Positions 13,401-25,285 of a stretch of DNA of 64,000 bases are shown here, in pieces (position 1 is the stretch's first letter; every line of letters starts with the position of its first letter). The stretch covers positions 24,437,075 through 24,501,074 of the forward strand of contig CM060466.1 in NCBI GenBank assembly GCA_030544235.1, read 5' to 3'. A program made the position numbers and the translations under genes. This DNA comes from Lepturacanthus savala. Lineage: Eukaryota > Chordata > Actinopteri > Scombriformes > Trichiuridae. The notes below the pieces were generated by a model. The model did no database searches. It saw nothing but the letters and a program-made list of their open reading frames with translations, and had not been told where the DNA came from.

Positions 13401-15538
13401 TTGGTGACTTCTGGTGCATGGTGTGGGAACAGATGGTACTTCTCATTGTTATGACCACCAGGTGAGATTTCTGAAGTGACAGACTAGAGATGCAGTGTAA
13501 TAACATTCACGAAAGGCTGGTAATCTTATTAATGGGTGTTAATAATATGGGGGTTCTTGTGTGTGTGTGTGTGTCAGGGTGGTGGAGCGTGGGCGGGTCA
13601 AGTGCGGGCAGTACTGGCCTCTTGAGGAGGGCAAAACAGAGCAGTACGGATACTTTTTGGTTAGGAACACACGCATCCAAGTGTTCCAGGACTTCAAACT
13701 CTCCCATCTCGAGCTTTACAACACTCAGGTGAGCCACGCTGATTGCAGTATGAAAAATCTTGAACATGGTCTGACAATTTGTAGTCTTTAATGTAGAAAT
13801 GTTTCAAAAAAAAAAAAAAAGAAAAATTCCCTTCAAATGAGATTGTTTTATACTGTCTTGTCTTATTATTCTCAGTCTGGTGAGAGACGGGACGTGTGCC
13901 ACTACCTCTATGTCAGCTGGCCAGACTTTGGAGTGCCCAAGAGCGCTTCTGCCATGTTGGACTTCCGTGAGCAGGTACTTCAGAGGCGGGATGCCGCAGT
14001 CCAGAGTCTGGGCTCCAGTTGGACAGGGCCCCCGGGGGGTCCCCCTGTGGTCGTGCACTGCAGTGCCGGCATCGGCCGCACAGGTAAACACTGCAACTAT
14101 TAGTCTATGTGATAGGATAATGCCAAAAGCTGCATGCATCAATCTTAGCTCAAATGTACTTGTACTATATGTTTGGTTAGCAAATCATTACTTCTGACTT
14201 CTGTGGTATACAAAGCAAAGAATCTAGATGTGATGCTGTTAAATGCAAAATATATATATTTAAAAAAAGACATAGCTTTGTAAATAGTTTCATAAATTTA
14301 CTAATTTACAGGAGAAATTTACAATATCTTTGAGCTTCAGGTGCCCCAGCAACAATAGAGCCAGACAAGAAGGTGGCATGCAACAAAGGCTTGAACTAAG
14401 GATGTCGTGCTTATGGTTTATGTTTGGCTGGAAAGTCTGAAAATAGACATCAGGAGCTCAATGATGTATTTCAGCTGGAGATAAAGAAAGCATTGTTTTT
14501 GTCAAGAATCTCTGGTAGGTTAAAATTAAAATGATAAACTTGATGATAAACTAAATTTAACTGAGGTTGGTTGTTCAAGAAGATTATAGATGCAGCAGGA
14601 CTTAAGGCTAGTTTTAGGTACATGGCTATGTCATTGATGCAAACCCCTGCACTATAGGCTGACATGCACCTCCAAAAAAATCCTAACCGCTTGTTGTGGT
14701 GATGCAAACCGTAAGAGCTGTGATTGGTGAAGAAAAAAAGGTCTGGTACAAGACAACTTTTTGTCTTATGTAAGACTTTTTTGCCTGGTGTACGGTTGCC
14801 ATTGTTTACTGTGAGGAAGAAGCAAGAATTCTGCAGAGCAACATATTCCACCAACACAGAAATTCGAATGCTCAATACCAGTATAAACTTGGCTTTAGTC
14901 AATTAGCAAAAAGCTGTTGCAAATTACTTCAAAATTCATAGTCATTCTCCACATTTCTCCCTTTGCCGATCTCCATGGCCATGATCTCATCAATTGTAGT
15001 GATGACTACAACTCCACTACAACAACTACAATAAAGCCACCCTGTCCCAGAATTTTCAAGACCATTAATCTCTACAGGGACAGGATACAGGACTTGGAGG
15101 TTTTGGGTCAGAGCTGGAAAATCTGAAAATAGACACAGAGACAGTGAACATAATTTTTAATATTATAATTTAGTTCTTCAGCTAACAGCAATGTTATTAA
15201 CCATTCCTTGTTATAAATATGGCAGTAAGAGTTGAATGAAAGTGTAATTATTTGTGAAATTCTCCCTTGAGTAACTTCTCTTTTTCTCTGTCCATCCATT
15301 ACTTTCCGGCTTAGGCACATTCTGTACGCTGGACATCTGCCTGTCCCGGCTGGAAGACATCGGCACCGTAGATGTCCGTCAGACAGTGCGGCGGATGCGT
15401 ACACAGAGGGCTTTCAGCATCCAGACCTGGGACCAGTACTACTTCTGCTACACAGCAGTCATTGAGTACGCCCAGCGCCATGGGAAACTGAGCCCAGTGC
15501 AGTGGTCTGACTCAGACCTAGAGACTGACAGCGAGTGA
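5658..15538 (+). CDS. ptpn9: Tyrosine-protein phosphatase non-receptor type 9 (PTP-MEG2), long-linker form
   Basis: Cytoplasmic phosphatase with a Sec14/CRAL-TRIO lipid-binding domain. The family acts on secretory vesicles (NSF is a known substrate) and on receptor signalling. Exons: 5658-5690, 8008-8151, 9579-9668, 9965-10089, 10920-11025, 11141-11251, 11478-12379, 12477-12573, 13212-13281, 13383-13461, 13578-13728, 13876-14083, 15315-15538; 2340 nt, 779 residues, all phases agree. CRAL-TRIO N motif VKFLMARKFDV is near residue 38, the Sec14 fold spans about 75-230, and the PTP domain about 500-770. Seen: KNRY loop (511-514), WPD loop (Asp653) and signature HCSAGIGRTG (Cys698, Arg704). The Asp-Cys distance of 45 agrees with human (470/515). 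Human PTPN9 has 593 residues; the excess sits almost entirely in exon 7 (902 nt), a disordered stretch rich in Asn, His, Ser, Pro and acid residues. Teleosts have duplicate ptpn9 genes; I cannot say which copy this is. Confidence 0.96.
7381..7451. repeat. (AT)n microsatellite
   Basis: About 70 bases of pure AT in ptpn9 intron 1. The rest of intron 1 (5691-8007) holds no other feature I can support. Confidence 0.98.
8635..9190 (+). mobile_element. Degenerate hAT/ZBED-type transposon 5' fragment
   Basis: Lies in ptpn9 intron 2. An open frame at 8856-9188 reads KEKVVFKICKAKFIYHVVTQ. This resembles the BED zinc-finger start of hAT transposases (usually K-x-x-C-x-x-C-x-x-x-F-x-Y-H), with the first Cys replaced by Phe. 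It is followed by an ITQPF-like phrase as in that family. No catalytic part follows, so it is a relic. Boundaries are approximate. Confidence 0.5.
10265..10660. mobile_element. Possible hAT-derived non-autonomous fragment
   Basis: In ptpn9 intron 4. The edge contains TTAGTAGTCGACTAACGATG, a phrase typical of hAT-derived repeat ends in fish. No transposase frame was recognised. The family assignment rests on a short motif only. Confidence 0.3.
14451..14610 (-). repeat. Degraded copy of the repeat/pseudogene block also found at 23336-23650
   Basis: In ptpn9 intron 12. Two segments match the 23.3-23.7 kb region closely: 14451-14476 versus 23336-23361 (GGAGCTCAATGATGTA core) and 14568-14604 versus 23613-23650 (GAAGATTATAGA core). 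The coding part seen at 23250-23360 is missing here. An echo of TCTGAAAATAGACA occurs at about 14436 and 15120, so several copies may be nested in this intron. Confidence 0.55.
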
Positions 15539-18500
15539 GAGACACAATAAGGGAGAGAAAAAAAACAAATGGGATTAGGAGGGAGATGCCTCTTCTGCCA
15601 TAAGAGAGAAAAGACAAAAGATGGAGATCTTGTTTTGGCTCTTGATGTAATGACACAGACTCCCGTTGTTGCTCTTCCTCCAGATGAATGGAAAGACAGA
15701 GGGAAGGCTGAAGAGCTTCAGAAAAAATATATATACAGGGAGTGGAGACTGTGCATTGCATCTCTGACTGAGAAAGCTGTCCTGCCAATTTCCGAGCCCC
15801 TTTTTATTTAGCAAACTACAGGGGGGGGGCTTGGCCTGTCCTGAACCTGTCTTGCTGACAAGAGCGTTGTACGAGTTGTAGCATTTTTATATTGACTTGC
15901 ACATGAGGAATGACAAACTTGAACTATACCCCTTGAAGCCCTCCAAACCCCAGTCTTTTTTTTTTTTTAAGTTTCCTGCTCCTTTTCGATCTTGAACATG
16001 TCTATGATCACAGATTCAATGTGAGGGGTATGAAAAGGTTAAATCTCAAAACATTTTTTGTTGTTTTCATTTTTTTGACAGGAAATGGATCGCGCGTGCG
16101 TGTGTGTGAGAGAGTGTGTGTGAGAGAGTGTGTGTGAGAGAGTGTGTGTGTGAGAGTGTGTGTGTGAGAGTGTGTGTGTGAGAGTGTGTGTGTGAGAGAG
16201 TGTGTGTGAGAGAGTGTGTGTGAGAGAGTGTGTGTGAGAGAGTGTGTGTGAGAGAGTGTGTGTGAGAGAGTGTGTGTGAGTGATCCATTTAGTCCGTTTC
16301 TGTTTTTCCTTTTATTTTCCATGTCTTTTTGTTTTCTATGGTGCGTTTTCTACGTGTGTTTCATATTTGTGCATATGTAGACTAACCTTTCAAAGCCAAA
16401 GTCCTCACCCTGAATGCTTGGATGTACTCCTTACTGAGATATTATAGACTGAAGCCCATGTATATTCTTGTAACATACATTTATATATTATTGTGCATAA
16501 TAACAACAAAGAGCAAAAAAAGCCTTGTTTAATATAATTGACTTAACCTTGAAACGAAATATCTATGTAGCAAGCCAAGCTATGAAAACATATAGAGAAG
16601 AGTTCTGGTATTAAATCTGATATTCTATTGCCAGGTCTAACATCATCTTTACTGTTGGAGTGTTCCAATTGGACTATCTTAAGTAATTTGGCCTTAACGT
16701 GATTCACTGCCTCTTCGTTCTCAGACCTAAACCATACCTGAAACTGTAAACTTGTCTTATTTCCTCTTTTGTTCCTTTTACCTTTTTGATTCTTGCTCCC
16801 TTGATACCACAACTGTTGTTTGATTCTCGAGGCACATGCTGCCTCAAATAATTGTGCCTTCAAGTTTTCCTTAGAGTAATGTCTCACAGTCCAGCTAGTG
16901 TAGTAATAACACCCAAACTAATGCACTTGCATAGTACACATTAACTATGTCACACAGGACAACCACGTTTCGCCTATAGTCCTGTACATAGACACTACTT
17001 ATGAATAATATGAAAGTAGTGAGTTAGCTGGGACTAAGGTCTGGTTTGAGACATGGCTATTCTTTTATCATTTGACCTCAGGGGGTAATTCTAGTGTTTT
17101 TGCCTAGTGTCAAAGATCCGTTTCTGGGTTTGCCTCTGGTAAATTATCATTTAAAGAAAACTATATCAACTTTATTTTGTATTTTTTACTGTATTGTATC
17201 CTACTATATTTATGTCTTTGTAAAACTTCTACAATATTGAAATCATTGAATGTTGGTACGATGCTACTAAGTAAACAAACCAATTATTGCATTTGATAAG
17301 CTGAACAAATCAGATGGAGGAGTGAAATATATTTTTTGTTGTTCCCAATGAAATTTGGTGGAAAATGTCACTTGCCATCGTATTTTCAGAACTGACTTGT
17401 ATAAATGGTGATTGCTCAACTCCAGGACAATGGGGGTTGGGGGGAGGTTAGGGAGTTAACAGTTTAACAATTATGTTTTTTGAACTCAGTGTTAAACTTG
17501 TTAATAACATTAGTCATGTTTCCATCCAGTTAAAAATCAAGCGAATCTTAAAAATGTCCAGAAACAAAAAAATCTGATTTAGGTGCGTTTGCATCAACTT
17601 TCATAGTGTAGGTTTTGTCAGAAGTTGGGGCTATAGGCAACATTATGCCTGACTGAAATAATCAGTTGAAGTAAAAGTTGTGAACTGGAAACAAAGCCAC
17701 CTTTCCCATTTTTGGGGAGAAAAATGGAGACGCCTTCAGGAATTAATTTCTATTTGGCAAGTTGTATTCTTTCTTGCAGCTAGTACTGGCCAGTTTCATG
17801 CCGTTTTTATGTGTTACAGAAATAAACAGGAAGACACAGTAGGGTAGATGGGGGGGGGGGGGGGTGTTTCTATCTCCTGTTTAGCACTAACTACCAAAAA
17901 TCGCAAAAGCCACGTTATAGAAGATAAAAACTTTTATTTAAAATTTTGCCATTTCCATGGAAACACGGCTAATGACATTAACATCTAACAGTTGGGTACC
18001 CAATGCCAAGGACAAAGCAAAAAAAGAGCTATCAAGAAGGAAAAAAGACAAGGGGCTGCCATTTATGTTCACAAAAATCCAGCTTTGTTGTCTAAGTAAA
18101 AAGAAAAAAAATATGCGCATATATATATGAATGGGTTAAGGATTATCAGCATGGAAAGAGAGCCTTGAATGTTTTTGGGGTAATGGTGTCCAAGCAATTT
18201 GGTCAAGACAGATGGATATTTGTGAATGTGGACCCTGCATCCCTCAATGCCAAAGGCCCAGGCTCACCCTATACATTTTTTTCCAATCTCACATCTTCAA
18301 CAGCCTACTAGCATGGACCTATCAGTACAGCCTTGCATCCACGGACACAGAAAGACCCTGGAGCACCTTGGGAACATTATTAAAGATTATGTATAGCTAC
18401 AAAATGGGAGAGTGTGTATGTAAAACAGTGTTGGTCCCCATGCTACTTTTAATTTGTTTTACGAGAAATGCATAAAACAAACGAATGCAATGATCATTTG

Positions 18501-18600
18501 TCATTGGTGTTCTTTTAATGTTTCTTTCTGTGCTCTTAAGTTCTCGTGATTGAATAATGGCCTATTGCTGTTAGCCCAGCTGTCCCATTAAAGCAATGGT
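15539..18600 (+). other. ptpn9: ptpn9 3' UTR and downstream flank
   Basis: No coding sequence is recognised after the stop at 15538. Candidate polyadenylation signals are AATAAA at 17821-17826 and ATTAAA at 18587-18592; the real end is unknown. The stretch contains a 12-bp-unit minisatellite (16097-16280) and a 13-14 base G run near 17851. From 18600 to 19160 I see nothing assignable. Confidence 0.5.
16097..16280. repeat. 12-bp minisatellite, GTGTGTGAGAGA and variants
   Basis: About 15 tandem 12-base units alternate between GTGTGTGAGAGA and GTGTGTGTGAGA, in the likely 3' UTR of ptpn9. The long Ser-His-Thr frame on the minus strand here is an artefact of the repeat. Confidence 0.95.
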
Positions 18601-19161
18601 ATAACTATCTTGAATGAGTATAAAGCTAACATGATCTCTTTTTGACTGGGTTGTGTGGTTTGCATCTCAAAATGTGCAGCATGAACATGTACACTATGCT
18701 TAGATATTTTTGTGTGAATTCTGAAATTATTTTATTAATAGATGGTGGTGAAAGGGATTTTAATAGCAGTTGGTAAACTAACTGTAAACTAGTTGAGGTT
18801 TTTACAGTAGACCAAGCAAATCCTTACTTTCGTCACTCACTTTGAATTTCCTATTCAACTTGAGATGTTTACTCTAGTGGAAGTGTAATTTCTAGAGGAA
18901 CCGCAATGACACCATAATGTTTTCCACGACTGTGGCGCGCCAAACCCAATTCACTTCCAGTTTCAGCTTCCTGATTCATGCCAAGTTTGACTAGTTGGTT
19001 TTGGCTAATTGTCTTGGGCAATGTTCTTTCCAATTTAAGATTTAGAATCAACACATACTAATCAGACGGAGGTTTGGTCTCTGACTGATGAGGAATGTCG
19101 AAACTTTTAGTCTGACTTTTGCACCTTCATAAATGGCTTCAATTGTCAGAGTAGTCTAGTA

Positions 19162-20477
19162 CAGTGTGTTTAAAAACCAAAATCAGCCAAAATCTTTATA
19201 ATCATTTTCATTATGATGCAGTGAGACCACTTCATTTATATCCTGAATCAAAATGTAAACAAAAATGTCAATTTTTAATGTCTTTAATGGGAATGAAGAA
19301 AAAATTTATATTAGGCTGTTTAAAGAAATAGCAGTCTTTCTTTACAAATTTGAAATATGTACTGTAAAACAAAAAAGAATCTTCAGGATTTAGCATTCTT
19401 ATGTATCACTTAACTAATATTTAGTTGTATAACCATGGCAGTCCCTTGAGAACTGCTTCACATCTGTGTTGCATGGCCAGCTTCCTATGAACAGGTATTT
19501 CAGCCTCACAATTCCTCTGCATTTCTTGGATTTGCCTCAGAAACAGCATTTTTGACGTCACCTCAAAGGCTTTCAATGGGATTAAGGTCCAGGAATTGGG
19601 CTGGCCACTCCAGAACTTTAATTTTGTTGGTCTGGAACCAAGATGCTGCTGGTTTACTGGTGTGTCTGGTATCATTGTCTTGTTGAAACAAACATTTCAA
19701 GGGCATTTCCTCTTTGGCGTAAGGCAACATGACCTCTTCACGTATTTTGATAAAGGCAAACTGATCCACGATTCCTTTTCTTCGTGCTGAAAGGGATAAA
19801 GTTTGCCAAAGAACACATCACTGGTCTAAAGATAAATGGAGAAACATTTTGTCGACTGATGAAAGTAAAATTGTTCTCTTCGGGTCCAAGGGCCGCAGGC
19901 AGTTTGTCAGACAACCACTAAACACTGAATTCAAGCCATAGTTCACTCTGAAGACAGAGAAGCATGTGGTGCAAAGATCATGATATGGGGATGTTTCTCT
20001 TACTGTGGTGTCAGACCTATTTATTGCATACAAGTGACCATGGATCAGTTTGTCTATATCACAATACTTAAAGAGGTCATGTTGCCCGATGCCAAAAAGA
20101 GGATATGCCCTCGAAATGGTGAAATGTTCATAGGTGCCAGAAGTAGGTCAACTCTATGCAACACAGATGTGAAGCAGGTCTCAGAAAACAAGGTTATACA
20201 ACTAAATATTACTTTAGTGATTCACATGAATGCTAAATCTTTCAGTGTGTAAAGTAAATTATTGAGTTTGTAAAGAAAAACACAGACACTGCTCTTTCTT
20301 TGAACGGCCTAATATTAATTTTTTTTCATTTTCTGTAAAGTAATTTAAAAAATGACACATTTATCTTCACATATTGATTCAGCATATAAAATACAATGTT
20401 CCTAATGCATCAAAATAAAAATGATTATAAGGATTTTGGCTTTACTTAGGTTTTTGCTATTATTTTGAACACAACTA
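19162..20477. mobile_element. Tc1/mariner fossil, two 3' halves fused head to head
   Basis: Bounded by TA dinucleotides (19160-19161 and 20478-20479), with inverted ends (CAGTGTGTTTAAAAACC on the left, its diverged complement on the right). The left arm, on the minus strand (about 19795 down to 19420), encodes the C-terminal half of a Tc1 transposase with FQQDND and WPAQFLDLNPIESL. The right arm, on the plus strand (about 19800-20110), encodes the central part with LSTDESK and MIWGCFS and then jumps to the same 3' tail. Both arms contain EVMLP followed by the same 3' end, so the element is a palindrome of two 3' parts with no 5' part. Frames are interrupted, so it is inactive. Confidence 0.75.
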
Positions 20478-20789
20478 TAACTCCTTCCTTGCTATACTGA
20501 CGGTCCCTTTCCTAAGAAGCACCAGCATGCTTTAAGAAGCTGAACTGTGACAAGCAATCCGTTCTGTATAGTAACCAGTGGTTTAGGGAGGATTGATTGC
20601 TAAGGAAGCTCCTGGTAATGGATGTGTGGGTGAGAATTTAGCTGGGGGGTCATTCTCTACCTCTCATCACACTTGAGCATTGCTTTGAACTGATCGATAA
20701 ACCTGTCCTTTCATCAAGTTAGTTTTACCCAGAAATATCAGGTTCGGGAAGCAATTGAAAAATCCAACCGGTCTTAGGTAACAACTTCA

Positions 20790-21150
20790 TTCAGGATCTT
20801 TGTGGCCTGATAGTAAAATCTCTTCCTGAGCTTCTCAGTGCTGGTCTGGTGTATCTGGTACCTTCTTCCTGATCACAGCAGGGGAAAAAGACTTCTTAGA
20901 GTACCACCTATTGTGTATGCTGCTGAGAAAATCACTCTCTGCAAGGCCTTGTGGTCTTCTGTACCAGGGAGTGATGTTTCACATCAAGATGCTCTTGATG
21001 GTGCAGGAGTAAATTCCTCAGTATTTGAGAGGATACCCAGGATACTCAATGGAGGACCTGTTGATGTTAAGGGGTGATTGTCCACTATCACCACCTTTGT
21101 TTCGCTGAGATTCAGGTTCAATAGTTTTTTGTCATGACACCAGTGGGTCA
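20790..21150 (-). mobile_element. Rex/Jockey-like LINE relic, 3' portion
   Basis: The text around 20790-21130 (for example GATGGTGCAGGAGTAAATTC and TTTGAGAGGAT) matches, by memory, a common fish LINE read from its minus strand. It lies in line with the reverse-transcriptase fragment at 22550-22990, and the hAT at 21152 separates the two. No intact frame remains. Confidence 0.5.
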
Positions 21151-21151
21151 G

Positions 21152-21990
21152 TAGGGGTGGGAATCTTTTACTATACTATCACGATTTGATTTGATTCAGA
21201 TTCAGGTTTTTGGGGCTACGATTCAAATCAAAATCGATTTTTGCTTCAAAACGATTTGATCCATAATAATTGTTGCTTCAATCTATCAGTGTGCAATGGA
21301 TCGTCATGACCTACTTTAGTCTGCTTTGCAAGACAAAATGACAAATGGAGACAATAAACTGCCTTTTTCACATTTATTAAGTTTTAAACATTTATCCATG
21401 CTTAAATGGAAATGTTGCAACTGTTGCATAAAAGGAAAATCACATATTGCACAAAAAATAAAAGTGTCCCTTTATAAATTATCTTCATAAAAAATAGTGC
21501 AGTTAAATTCCAAGGAAAGTTCCTTTTCCAATATGTGTGGACCACAACTGCAACTCTAAAGTAGCTAGCTATAAAAAAGTTGGAACAAAACTAAAGTGGT
21601 TCTAAGTATATAAAAATGGTACAATTGAACAAGAATACAATTGTTGACAAATGAAAAACATTATTTTATAGTAGCTTTAAGAAAAACAAGTGCTTTTTCT
21701 AGAAAAAATATAAAAAACAGCGCCTCTTAAAACTGTCCACAACCATGCAACAGAAAGCTGTGAATTGTGTCCAAGATTACAGTCCTTTAGCAGGTGCAAC
21801 CTCCAGGTTCTTTTGTAGGAAAAGAAGCTTGTCCACATATGCTGCTTCACTGAGCCATCACTATATCCCCAGCATTGGAGAACGCTCTCTTAGCTGCCAT
21901 GCTAGTACCAGTGATAGACAAGTAGCACTTATCCTGTCATGAGAGGGAAATCTGTCTCATGGGTCCCCCAACAGCTGAGGGGGTTCCAAA
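21152..21990 (-). mobile_element. hAT (ZBED-like) transposon relic, 3' end
   Basis: The minus strand of 21990-21745 reads, with interruptions, AFSNAGDIVMAQ then VDKLLFLQKNLE. This is the hATC dimerisation region of ZBED-type hAT transposases (family form SERVFSTAGDIV...). The outer edge at 21152 begins TAGGGGTGGGAATC, a hAT-type terminal phrase. Stops and a frameshift show it is dead. The 5' limit is not defined; sequence to about 22200 may belong to it. Confidence 0.65.
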
Positions 21991-22549
21991 TATTTTTTTT
22001 TAACTCCTCTTCAGCTGTGGTTAGATGTGGTCAGATGTGATAACCCTGACCCCAGTAAATGTCTAGCCCAGTAGGGTAACCAGTCTAGAGGGCCTTCATT
22101 TTGGAGAAAGACCTTCTTCTGGGTCTGGCTGTGGTGTCATCATTCCCATATCATGTGGTGATATGTGCTCAGCCTCCTCTGAGTTAATATGAATCTACAG
22201 AAAAAAATTCAATAATCATATCTGGCATTCCTGTGAATTCGGTAATAAACAAAATGAGTCCAAATCTTTGCCTTCAATGGGGATGGGAATGGTTAAATTT
22301 CTCGCTCCTCCATTTTGTTTTTTCCTGTGTTGGTGTTTACCACACATGTGTATGTTCCAGAGTATGTTCCTGTGTGCATCAGGAAACTTGATGAATGTGA
22401 TGAAATCAAAAATGGCTCCACGGGACTTAAAACATAGCTCTGGGGTTAGGATGAGTGTATAAGAGGTGTCAGGAAGTCAGTAGTAATTTAGTCATAAATT
22501 TCCAGGTGAGACTAGATATCATGATGGATATGTGCCATGGCATCATACA

Positions 22550-22990
22550 TTAATCAGTTGGGACGGTAGGCAAACTGTGGTGGGTCCGGTGTGCTGGATA
22601 GTGAGAAGGAGATCTAGTTTTCTGTTGCGCAGGAATGATGATGCATGTGGCTATGACTGATTGAACCAGGGACAGGTTGTATACTGTCAGCACACAGAGG
22701 ACCCACCCACTAATATCATCTGGTCCTGCTGCTTTGTTGGTGTTCACAGGCTTGGAAGCCCTCCTGACGCCATCTTAAGAAATAGTGATGTATGTGAAAT
22801 GTGCACCACCTTTAGCTGTTTTTGCTTGCTGGCTGTCAATGGTCTCAAAACGAGCATAAAGGATGTTTAGCTCACTCACTAGAGCTGCATCAGTAACTGG
22901 GGGAGTGGATGGTAATGTGTCATAGGTTCTTGCAACATGCTTCTGAGACTGCCCTCCTGTAATTTTACTTCTACAGTCATCGCTCTAAAT
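22550..22990 (-). mobile_element. LINE reverse-transcriptase N-terminal fragment (Rex/Jockey-like)
   Basis: The minus strand reads nearly open through ALVSELNILYARFET, then a stop, then VRRASKPVNTNKAAGPDDIS and YNLSLVQSVIATC. This is the start of the RT domain of a family whose usual form is KAAGPDGI. It is truncated before the catalytic YxDD motif. Confidence 0.75.
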
Positions 22991-23249
22991 TATGAAAAGA
23001 CAATAAATTGTTAATTTTCATTACATCCAGAGAGCAGAGTGTGCATCACCTGTTATCGTTAAAGTATCACAATGTTGCTGCATATTCCTCTGGTGTCTAA
23101 TAGAAGGTTGAAGTAATGGTAGAGTATTTGGAACACATATATTTCTCAATAAATAAAAAGGAAAATGTTAAAAGCTATTATTCTTATTGGACAGTATAAT
23201 GTAGCCTAAAGGTTAAAATATTGGAAAAGTCAAATAAGGGGAGTTATAC

Positions 23250-23360
23250 CTTCAGCATCCAGCCATTAGAATCTGTCTTTTTGAAATAATGCTCTGATTT
23301 CCCTCCAGCAGTAATAACAAGGTCTGGCGGGAAACCCAGGAGCTCAATGATGTACTTCAG
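23250..23360 (-). pseudogene. Orphan exon of a HIPK-like protein kinase
   Basis: A 111-nt exon (37 codons) with a strong acceptor (pyrimidine tract ending TTCTTCAG) and a donor GTATAA. The product starts LKYIIELLGFPPDLVITAGG and continues SEHYF. This fits the kinase C-lobe segment of HIPK-like kinases (compare YISQTQGLPAEYLLSAG in HIPK2), a family much expanded in fish. No neighbouring kinase exons were found within several kb, so it is probably a broken gene or part of a repeat; see the matching block at 14451. Assignment is by motif memory. Confidence 0.5.
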
Positions 23361-25285
23361 CTGAAGAAAAAAGAAAGCATTACAGTTACAAGAATCTTTG
23401 GTGCAGTAAAAGTATAATCATAAGCTTAGCAATAATAATAAAGTTTAAGCTTTATTCCCTTTTGCAGCAAAAGTACAGAGGTATAGCCGCTTAAAATGAA
23501 GAATCACAACAGAGTGTCGCACGGTACATAATCAGACATAATTATTTTTTAAACATAAAAATAAAAGAATAAAAAAAGACGTGATGAAAGTTGATTTATA
23601 ATGAAAACGGAGGCTGTTGTTCAGGAAGATTATAGACGCAGCAGTACTTAGTCTATTAGCAAATACAGATGATGAACTTCCCATGGCCCTCAATTCACGT
23701 CTATTTTTAAGGGTTAGGGTTATCTAATGGTTGTCTATTTTGATTAGGAGCTTTGTTATTTTAGCATATTTGGTATTGTGCTTACATGCTTTAAATTCAA
23801 GGCTTATTTTCCTGTAATAAAATATAACAAATTGTATAAAAGTAGAAGTAAATAAGAGATTATAAATGAACCACTGTATCATATATAGCCAAAAAATATA
23901 CAGTTACATATATACAGTATATACATACATTTGATTAAATTAATCAATTAATCAAATTACTGTCAACCAAGGGACAAAACCTGGGGCCAGACTATATTTC
24001 TATATAGTTGCAGCACTTTCATGACATAAATTATGACTCAATAGCTAAATTAAAGTCTTTAAAAATATGGCAGCATTTAATAAAGTGTAAGTGAAAGGTT
24101 GTGAATCACAGTGTCTGTTTAGATAATGGTGCCTTAGGGGTACGTTTTGTAAGTTTTGAAATCTGTCCAATAATAGTTTCAAAAACAGTCTTTTTAAGAG
24201 ACATTCTTATTCCCAAGCCTTGAATTGAATTATATGTTAAGAGTATAAAGCCCTAGGAGTCCATACGTTTTGGAAATCAGACCAGCAATGGTTTCAAAAA
24301 CCGTATAAATGCGATGTCATGTTCCAAATGGAGCAGAACTATTACCTCTTACTGCTTTGTGTTATCTCATAGCAAAGTGGTAGGAAATTGCAAAGAAGAT
24401 CCCAGGCGGATAAACAGTGGGCTAATGACTGAGTTTTTGGTCTGTGAGAAAATCCTTGAATAACATTTAACATCCAAAAACCCTCACCTACACTTTAAAT
24501 ATATCGATCAAAACTTCTCACTTCCACAGAACAGTGATGAACGCATGAAGTGGGCGTTGAGTCATTGTAACATGCAGAAACATCGCTATGGCCCTTCTAC
24601 AGTGGCCACATGTGGTTAAGATGTCCAAGTGTTGTATTTAATGATGTGACAGGCCAACTTGATTATCTTTTAAAGTCATAATCGGTTACTGGTCATGACA
24701 CCACCAATCCCTGAAGCACCAAGGCCACTGAACTCGGCTGTGAGGCAACTCAGCTGCAGATTGCACAAGCTACAAGTGGTTTAGATGAAACCACATTTTG
24801 AAGAAAGGGGAATATGTCATGTCATCTTTGAGGCATTCGGTGTCAGATGATCTGAACCAGCAACATATTGCTTCCAACGTGAAAAAAAAATGTACCACTT
24901 TAGATTACAGCCCACAAATGAATTACAGTGTGAATATTTTGTACAAATGTGTATCCAGAACCACAATGAAAATAAGTCTTGGACTTTATTATGTGCAAAC
25001 TATGCAGCCACACAATGAAACTACAATAAGGCTCACTCCACATTACATCTCTCAAAAATCAATTAATGGACAATAAATTAAATTAAGATGAGACAAATAT
25101 GATGTCAAATATCTACTAAAACTATGTATAACAATGGGGGAAAATAAAAGAGAGACAGAAAACAAGAAATTTTGTGATATGTTAGCTTTAGCCACAGTGC
25201 GATGAGAATAGAGAGATCATGCAGGCGATCCTTCAGTCCTGTGAGATGGGAGATTGTCCATGTAGTTGATAAATGGACACATATT
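23361..25285. other. Gene-free stretch
   Basis: AT-rich intergenic DNA. Two related phrases near 24170 and 24290 (GTTTCAAAAAC following a CAGAC or AATAATA context) hint at an old duplication. No coding signal is supported; the open frame at 24798-25076 has no recognisable content. Confidence 0.5.

Noticed and set aside
15569..15814. Frames just after the ptpn9 stop
   Set aside because: Lie in the 3' UTR, no domain, no start context or splice support.
16008..16322. Long minus-strand frame of Ser-His-Thr-Leu repeats
   Set aside because: Pure translation of the GTGTGTGAGAGA minisatellite; no gene context.
20838..21077. 79-codon frame LVWCIWYLLPDHS...
   Set aside because: Lies in the antisense strand of a LINE relic.
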